Source of the DNA: Flavobacterium ustbae
GTDB lineage: Bacteria > Bacteroidota > Bacteroidia > Flavobacteriales > Flavobacteriaceae
Reading direction: 5' to 3'
DNA length: 64,000 nucleotides
Assembly (NCBI RefSeq): GCF_003946915.1
Contig: NZ_RPOC01000001.1
Span: 62,001 to 126,000 of the forward strand
This document shows, piece after piece, positions 59,187-64,000 of the stretch; within the stretch, counting starts at the first letter, position 1, and each line of letters starts with the position of its first letter. The notes below the pieces were generated by a model. That model saw nothing but the letters and a program-made list of their open reading frames with translations. It was not told the origin of the DNA and ran no database searches. Made by a program: the position numbers and the translations under genes.

Positions 59187-60632
59187 ATGAAACACACAAA
59201 AGTTAGAGACTTATTAAACAGTACGACGACGTTACAGGAAGTGAATGCAAAAGGATGGGTGAGAACTTTTAGAAATAATCAGTTCATCGCTTTAAATGAC
59301 GGTTCTACCATTAATAATATTCAATGTGTTGTTGATTTTGAAAATACTCCAGAAGAAACTTTAAAAAGAATCACAACTGGAGCTTCTGTTTCTGTAATTG
59401 GAACTTTGGTTGAAAGTAAAGGTGCGGGTCAGAAATACGAAATTCAGGTAAACAAACTGGAAATTCTTGGAGATTCTGATGCAGAGAAATTCCCAATGCA
59501 GCCTAAAAAACACTCTTTAGAATTTTTACGTGAAAACGCTCACTTGCGTGTACGTACAAATGCTTTTGGTGCGATTATGCGTGTGCGTTCGGTATTGTCT
59601 TATGCAGTTCACAAATATTTTCAGGATAAAGGTTTCGTTTACGTAAACACGCCGATTATTACGGGAGCTGATGCTGAAGGTGCTGGAGAAATGTTCCAAG
59701 TAACTTCTTTACCATTGGACAACTTGCCAAAAAATGAAGAAGGAAACATTGATTTCAAACAAGATTTCTTTGGAAAACATACCAATTTAACGGTTTCTGG
59801 ACAATTAGAAGGTGAAACTTTCGCCATGGCTTTGGGTCAGATTTATACTTTTGGACCAACTTTTAGAGCAGAAAATTCAAATACTTCTCGTCACTTAGCA
59901 GAATTCTGGATGATTGAGCCAGAAGTTGCTTTCAATGATTTGGATGACAATATGGATTTGGCTGAAGATTTTATTCAGTACGTAATTAAATATGCTTTAG
60001 ACAACTGTAAAGATGATTTAGCTTTCTTAGAAGGAAGACTTTTGGAAGAAGAAAAATCAAAACCACAGGCAGACAGAAGCGAAATGAGTTTGTTGGAGAA
60101 ATTGAATTTCGTTTTAGAAAATAATTTCAAACGTGTTTCTTATACAGAAGCAATTGATATTTTAAGAGATTCGACTCCAAATAAAAAGAAAAAATTCAGT
60201 TATCTAATCAACGAATGGGGAGCTGATTTACAGTCTGAACACGAACGTTATTTAGTAGAAAAACACTTTAAATGCCCAGTAATTTTATACGATTACCCAG
60301 CAAACATTAAAGCGTTTTACATGCGTTTGAACGACAACACTGAACCTGGAAGAGAAACCGTTCGTGCAATGGACATCCTTTTCCCTGGAATCGGAGAAAT
60401 CGTTGGTGGTTCTGAAAGAGAAGAGCGTTACGATGTTCTGGTTCAGAAAATGGAAGCTTTAGGAATCGACAAAGAAGAATTATACTGGTATTTAGATACA
60501 AGAAGATTCGGTTCTGCAACACATGCAGGTTTCGGTTTAGGATTTGAGCGTTTGGTATTGTTTGTTACAGGAATGACAAACATTAGAGATGTAATTCCTT
60601 TCCCAAGAACTCCGGGTAGTGCGGAATTTTAA
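59187..60632 (+). CDS. asnS: Asparagine--tRNA ligase
   Basis: 481 residues, normal length. It charges tRNA-Asn with asparagine. The N-terminal OB-fold anticodon domain ([20 protein letters not shown]) precedes the class II core with motif 2 ([20 protein letters not shown]) and motif 3 ([16 protein letters not shown]). The asparagine-specific [13 protein letters not shown] block distinguishes it from AspRS. The leader carries AATCTAAAATCT words. It is followed by a repeat spacer and rpoN. Confidence 0.97.
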   Translation: MKHTKVRDLLNSTTTLQEVNAKGWVRTFRNNQFIALNDGSTINNIQCVVDFENTPEETLKRITTGASVSVIGTLVESKGAGQKYEIQVNKLEILGDSDAEKFPMQPKKHSLEFLRENAHLRVRTNAFGAIMRVRSVLSYAVHKYFQDKGFVYVNTPIITGADAEGAGEMFQVTSLPLDNLPKNEEGNIDFKQDFFGKHTNLTVSGQLEGETFAMALGQIYTFGPTFRAENSNTSRHLAEFWMIEPEVAFNDLDDNMDLAEDFIQYVIKYALDNCKDDLAFLEGRLLEEEKSKPQADRSEMSLLEKLNFVLENNFKRVSYTEAIDILRDSTPNKKKKFSYLINEWGADLQSEHERYLVEKHFKCPVILYDYPANIKAFYMRLNDNTEPGRETVRAMDILFPGIGEIVGGSEREERYDVLVQKMEALGIDKEELYWYLDTRRFGSATHAGFGLGFERLVLFVTGMTNIRDVIPFPRTPGSAEF

Positions 60633-60649
60633 TCTTTTTAGTTTAAAAA

Positions 60650-60775
60650 AGTTTCAGGTTTCAAGTTTCAGGTTGCTGGAACTTGAAACTAAAATCTATA
60701 AAAATTTGTTTCAGGTTTCAAGTTTTGAGTTTGTCCGTTCAGTTTGGCAACTTGAAACTTGAAACTTGAAACTTT
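60650..60775. repeat. TTTCAAG/CTTGAAA inverted repeat between asnS and rpoN
   Basis: GTTTCAGGTTTCAAGTTTCA words on the left and on the right a 25-base run of ACTTGAA words (60750-60774). Both ends are duplicated inside leuS (39109-39182). Confidence 0.75.
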
Positions 60776-60787
60776 TAACAAAAACAA

Positions 60788-62248
60788 ATGCTCAAGCAAT
60801 TTTTAAATTTAAAATTATCTCAAAAATTATCTCCACAGCAAATCCAGCTGATGAAGTTAATTCAATTGCCTACGCAAGCTTTTGAACAGCGTTTATTGGA
60901 AGAAATGAACGAAAATCCGGCGCTTGAAGCTGGAAAAGAAGACGAATACGAAGCTGATGAATATGCTAATGAAGACTACGACGATTACGACGATGCAGAA
61001 TCGGACAGAATCGAAGCAGACGATATTAACATTGATGAATACTTAAGCGACGACGATACGCCAGATTACAAAACTCAGGTCAATAATTACAGTGATGATG
61101 AAGAGCGCGAAACACCTTTTGCGGCTCCGATAAGTTTTCATCAGGATTTGATCAATCAGTTGAATACTTTTATTTTGAATGATGAAGAGCGCGAAATAGC
61201 CGAATTCTTAGTGGGAAGTATTGATGATATGGGTTATATCCGCAGAAGCATTCCGGATATTGTAGACGACATGGCCTTCACTCAGGGAATTTATACTGAT
61301 GAAACAATGGTCGAAAAAATGATGACCGTGATTCACGAACTGGAACCTTCGGGAGTTGGCGCGCGTGATTTGCAGGAATGCTTGTTATTACAATTAAAAC
61401 ATAAAACGCCAACTGAATATGTTGATTTAGCGATTGACATTATCGAAAATCAGTTTGATGCTTTTACGAAAAAACATTACGATAAATTATTACAGAAATA
61501 CAGCATTTCGAACGAACAGCTTAAAAAAGCGATTCACGAAATCGAGCGTTTGAATCCGAAACCGGGCGGTTCTTTTACTGGAAACAATAAAGTAACGGAG
61601 AATATCGTTCCCGATTTTGCTATTAGAATTGTAGATGGTGAATTAGAATTGACTTTAAACGGCCGTAATGCTCCTTCTCTGCACGTTTCTAAAGATTATC
61701 AGGAAATGATGCAGACGTATAAAGAATCTCGTGATAAATCGACTGCGCAGAAAGATGCGGTTCAGTTTATCAAACAAAAACTGGATTCGGCTAAATGGTT
61801 TATCGATGCAATAAGACAACGTCAGGAAACGCTTTTTGTAACAATGAATGCGATTATGCATTATCAAGAAGAATATTTCTTAGACGGAGACGAAACCAAA
61901 TTAAAACCAATGATCTTAAAAGATATTGCAGATATGGTTGGTTTGGATATTTCGACTATTTCGCGTGTAGCCAACAGCAAATATGTGGAAACACCATACG
62001 GAACGAAACTAATTAAAGAATTCTTCTCTGAAGCAATGAAAAATGATCAGGGAGAAGATGTTTCGACTTTAGAAATCAAAAAAATTCTTCAAAATACGAT
62101 TGAAGAAGAAGATAAGAGAAAACCGCTTCCAGATGATCAATTGGCCGAAATCTTAAAAGAAAAAGGATATCCAATTGCGAGAAGAACGATTGCTAAATAC
62201 CGTGAACAGCTTGATATTCCGGTGGCGAGAATGAGAAAGAAGATTTAG
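60788..62248 (+). CDS. rpoN: RNA polymerase sigma-54 factor
   Basis: 486 residues. The N-terminal activator-interacting region (LSQKLSPQQIQLMKLIQLPT) is followed by an acidic linker (about 50-100, DEYEADEYANEDYDD), the core-binding domain (LEPSGVGARDLQECLLLQLK), the helix-turn-helix (DISTISRVANSKYVETPYG) and the RpoN box (ARRTIAKYREQLDIPVAR). It directs RNA polymerase to minus-24/minus-12 promoters, activated by enhancer-binding proteins; none are encoded here. Confidence 0.97.
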   Translation: MLKQFLNLKLSQKLSPQQIQLMKLIQLPTQAFEQRLLEEMNENPALEAGKEDEYEADEYANEDYDDYDDAESDRIEADDINIDEYLSDDDTPDYKTQVNNYSDDEERETPFAAPISFHQDLINQLNTFILNDEEREIAEFLVGSIDDMGYIRRSIPDIVDDMAFTQGIYTDETMVEKMMTVIHELEPSGVGARDLQECLLLQLKHKTPTEYVDLAIDIIENQFDAFTKKHYDKLLQKYSISNEQLKKAIHEIERLNPKPGGSFTGNNKVTENIVPDFAIRIVDGELELTLNGRNAPSLHVSKDYQEMMQTYKESRDKSTAQKDAVQFIKQKLDSAKWFIDAIRQRQETLFVTMNAIMHYQEEYFLDGDETKLKPMILKDIADMVGLDISTISRVANSKYVETPYGTKLIKEFFSEAMKNDQGEDVSTLEIKKILQNTIEEEDKRKPLPDDQLAEILKEKGYPIARRTIAKYREQLDIPVARMRKKI

Positions 62249-62261
62249 ATTTTTTCTTTTT

Positions 62262-62292
62262 TAAACCATATAAGAAATATAAGTTTATTTAG
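62262..62292. repeat. AACCATATAAGAAATATAAG word
   Basis: A single-arm copy of the repeat that surrounds the phoB terminator at 15256-15432. Confidence 0.55.
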
Positions 62293-62435
62293 AATAACAA
62301 ACCCCAACAGATTTTAGAAATTTGTTGGGGTTTGTTTGTTTTTATATTGACCAAAAATTCTGCTGGAGTCAAAACTGAAATTTCAGAATTTTTAAAATCT
62401 TTCACGTTTCGAGTCAATATAATATCATCATTTAT
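62289..62435 (-). pseudogene. 3' remnant of a PIN-domain toxin gene
   Basis: Directly beyond the antitoxin stop, in another frame, the minus strand encodes DDIILTRNVKDFKNSEISVL and then TPAEFL, which is the typical C-terminal end of PIN-domain (VapC-like) ribonuclease toxins, including the conserved TRN and final EFL. The first hundred or so codons with the catalytic Asp residues are missing and there is no start. A deletion seems to have joined the antitoxin 3' end to the toxin 3' end. Confidence 0.6.
62297..62335. terminator. Terminator between rpoN and the antitoxin remnant
   Basis: ACAAACCCCAACA pairs perfectly with TGTTGGGGTTTGT around a 13-base loop, with T-rich ends on both sides. It would serve both strands. 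Confidence 0.75.
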
Positions 62436-62694
62436 GTTTTTCAGATAAATATTTTTCTCTGTTCTGTTTATAATCTAAATCATTGGCAATTTTTCCTTTT
62501 CCAACCGCAAGACTTTTTACAAAAGAGCTAATTTCATTTTCTTCTCTTTTATCCATTTTTTCCAGCTTAATAATTGCTCTTAAATAATTCTCAATCAAAA
62601 ACGACAAACTCTGTTTATGCTCAGCGGCATAGATTTTAGCCTTTTCAATTACATCCTTATCTAACTTCAATGTCAATTTTGCCTTCATAACCAT
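62428..62694 (-). CDS. DUF6364-type (CopG-like) antitoxin, now without its toxin
   Basis: 88 residues. A ribbon-helix-helix N-terminus (AKLTLKLDKDVIEKAKIYAA, HKQSLSFLIENYL) binds DNA; the charged C-terminus (KIANDLDYKQNREKYLSEKH) would hold the toxin. DUF6364 proteins are antitoxins of PIN toxins. ATGs at 62694 and 62688 are both possible. The partner toxin downstream survives only as a 3' remnant, so this antitoxin is an orphan. Confidence 0.82.
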   Translation of the reverse strand: MVMKAKLTLKLDKDVIEKAKIYAAEHKQSLSFLIENYLRAIIKLEKMDKREENEISSFVKSLAVGKGKIANDLDYKQNREKYLSEKHK

Positions 62695-62741
62695 TCATTT
62701 TGTCTGCACAAATTTACAAAGTAAATACGTACAAAAAAAAC

Positions 62742-62778
62742 AACCCGAAAGATTTAAAATCTGTCGGGTTATTTTTTT
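62742..62778 (-). terminator. Terminator after the 139-residue gene
   Basis: AACCCGAAAGATTT pairs with AAATCTGTCGGGTT (one mismatch), with T runs on both sides. Same word type as the 30470-30506 terminator. Confidence 0.75.
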
Positions 62779-62789
62779 TGCGTTCTAAT

Positions 62790-63209
62790 TTATTTATACT
62801 CGTCTGGCAAAATCTTCACATCAAATAAAAAAGATTGCTTTTTATCGGTGTAATGGTAAATTAGAGTATAATCGTTGTCTCTGAAAACTTGAAGTCCTGG
62901 ATTTCCTTTTGCGGTACTTATTAAGCTTTTCTTTAGTTCTTCTTGAATAACATTTACTTCAGCGGTTTCTTTTGCAACATTTAGCAACGTTAAATTATAC
63001 TGAACAAATCTTTCTTCTGGAAGACTTACGCTGTCCAGCCTCATTCCTTCCTGAATATTTAACGGACAACTTTTGTTATATTTTGCAACCAATTCTATTA
63101 CTTCAGTGCTTACCTCATCTGCATTTTTGGCGAGATAAAACTGGAAATAAACCACAAAAGCCACTGCAATTCCAATCAATACCAATAATAAAGCAGTCGA
63201 CTTTCTCAT
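62790..63209 (-). CDS. Membrane-anchored hypothetical protein
   Basis: 139 residues with one N-terminal membrane helix (about 6-26, LLLVLIGIAVAFVVYFQFYL) and a periplasmic domain with a long helix and strands (DEVSTEVIELVAKYNKSCPL, GMRLDSVSLPEERFVQYNLT, FRDNDYTLIYHYTDKKQSF). I do not recognise the family. It lies 32 bp after the thymidine kinase gene on the same strand, probably co-transcribed, and ends at its own terminator. Confidence 0.7.
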   Translation of the reverse strand: MRKSTALLLVLIGIAVAFVVYFQFYLAKNADEVSTEVIELVAKYNKSCPLNIQEGMRLDSVSLPEERFVQYNLTLLNVAKETAEVNVIQEELKKSLISTAKGNPGLQVFRDNDYTLIYHYTDKKQSFLFDVKILPDEYK

Positions 63210-63241
63210 ATTTAGTTTTTTATTAGGGGGAAATTTTAAAT

Positions 63242-63832
63242 TTATTTTTCCTGACTTTTCTTCATAGCATTAAAATACGCTGCACGACTTAGCGGCTCGT
63301 ATTCTTCAGTTTCTCCGAGCATTACCAATTTATCGTTGGCCGTTTTTCTAAAACTGTAATTGGCCAAATTTCCTGTTCGCGTACAAACGGCATGAACTTT
63401 TGTTACATATTCGGCCGTTGCCATAAGTCCAGGCATTGGTCCAAACGGATTACCTTTAAAATCCATATCCAGTCCGGCAACAATTACGCGTATTCCCTGA
63501 TTGGCCAAATCATTGCAAACGGTAATAATTTCATCATCAAAAAACTGAGCCTCGTCGATTCCGATTACGTCGCATCCTTGGGCCAAAATCATAATATTTG
63601 CCGCAGCAGGAACCGGTGTAGATCGAATTTCGTTAGAATCGTGAGATACTACCATTTCGTCATGATAACGGGTATCAATAGCAGGTTTAAAGATTTCGAC
63701 TCTTTGTTTGGCAAATTGGGCGCGCTTTAATCTTCGGATCAGCTCTTCGGTTTTACCCGAAAACATTGATCCACAAATAACTTCAATCCAACCAAATTGT
63801 TCTTTGTGATTTACTGTATTTTCGAGAAACAT
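63242..63832 (-). CDS. tdk: Thymidine kinase (TK1 type)
   Basis: 196 residues from the ATG at 63832; a longer frame to 63925 adds 31 residues lacking family match. It phosphorylates thymidine for salvage. P-loop [11 protein letters not shown], the Walker B-like DEAQFFDDE, and the lasso region with [15 protein letters not shown] are present. Zinc-site cysteines are partly replaced (only one Cys visible near the lasso), as in many bacterial enzymes. It probably forms an operon with the downstream hypothetical gene. Confidence 0.93.
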   Translation of the reverse strand: MFLENTVNHKEQFGWIEVICGSMFSGKTEELIRRLKRAQFAKQRVEIFKPAIDTRYHDEMVVSHDSNEIRSTPVPAAANIMILAQGCDVIGIDEAQFFDDEIITVCNDLANQGIRVIVAGLDMDFKGNPFGPMPGLMATAEYVTKVHAVCTRTGNLANYSFRKTANDKLVMLGETEEYEPLSRAAYFNAMKKSQEK

Positions 63833-63953
63833 TTTGTATTTTTCTACCTTTAAAAATGAATAGTTTTTATTACTTTGTACTGGCAATAAATTGATGTAAA
63901 AATGTGCTGTTTTACATTTTTTCAAAAGTAGAAAATTTTTATCAAACCTTAGA

Positions 63954-63966
63954 TTCGCGAAAGCGT
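63954..63966. repeat. Partial copy of the CGCTTTCGCGAAAGCG palindrome
   Basis: TTCGCGAAAGCGT near the window end shares 12 bases with the palindrome at 12649-12664. Confidence 0.5.
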
Positions 63967-64000
63967 ATTAACAGAAATAAAAAAATATCTTTTGAATTTC

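Overview
The window is chromosomal DNA of a Flavobacterium-like member of the Bacteroidota. It is AT-rich and has no Shine-Dalgarno pattern. Several genes are preceded by the TAnnTTTG promoter element of this phylum. Families typical of the group are present: TonB-dependent receptors with a carboxypeptidase-like leader domain, a type IX secretion sorting domain, lipoproteins with a Cys-Ser-Ser-Asp-Asp start, and DUF4271, DUF4296, DUF3098 and DUF5686. I see no rRNA, tRNA, phage, insertion sequence or CRISPR array.

Layout. 1-3.2 kb: the edge of a peptide-export locus (a DUF6625-like protein, a C39-peptidase ABC exporter, two tiny membrane proteins). 3.2-5.5 kb: an outer-membrane receptor split by a frameshift at an A10 tract. 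5.7-12.5 kb: an AraC-type membrane regulator, a 43-aa membrane peptide, a large outer-membrane barrel protein, an Ala/Lys-rich protein ending in a PBCV basic-adaptor-like motif, and a glycosyltransferase. 12.7-20.5 kb: a probable phosphate-starvation locus with an OprO/P-type porin, a PhoR-like kinase, a PhoB-like regulator, a TonB receptor and a beta-helix surface lipoprotein. The porin, receptor and lipoprotein each carry an upstream array of TAACA-like hexamers phased at exactly 11 bp, the geometry of a PhoB/PhoP box. 20.6-23.1 kb: a minimal sorting-domain protein, a LuxE-like acyltransferase, a decayed membrane-protein gene and a RelE-type toxin-antitoxin pair. 23-36.5 kb: mostly housekeeping (tyrS, an epimerase, a dpm1-pyrC-DUF4296 operon, DUF4271-hemD, an Lrp regulator, a zinc peptidase), a TPR kinase/LuxR pair, and an ECF sigma operon.

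37-40 kb is leuS, which contains a dispersed intergenic repeat within its reading frame. 40.4-43.6 kb holds a one-domain ModE-like regulator, a TonB receptor and a molybdopterin-fold lipoprotein. Two identical palindromes precede the receptor, so this may be a molybdenum uptake or sensing unit. 44-52 kb: ftsX-DUF3098-uppP-truB, a thioredoxin-like protein, pyrH-frr and a DUF5686 protein. 52-64 kb: a cation/proton antiporter, a LytS/LytT-type pair, an RND exporter, a Flavo-1-like structured RNA, asnS, rpoN, an antitoxin whose PIN toxin has lost its 5' part, and tdk.

The intergenic DNA is full of short-word inverted repeats from about ten sequence families (CTAAGGTTCTAAG, TTCCAAATTCCAA, CACGAATTCACGAATT, TTTCAAGTTTCAAG and others). 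They often form long hairpins, sometimes around a terminator. The strongest items for a second look are the phased Pho-box-like arrays, the ModE/TonB/molybdopterin-fold unit with its paired operators, the repeat inside leuS, and the repeat families themselves.
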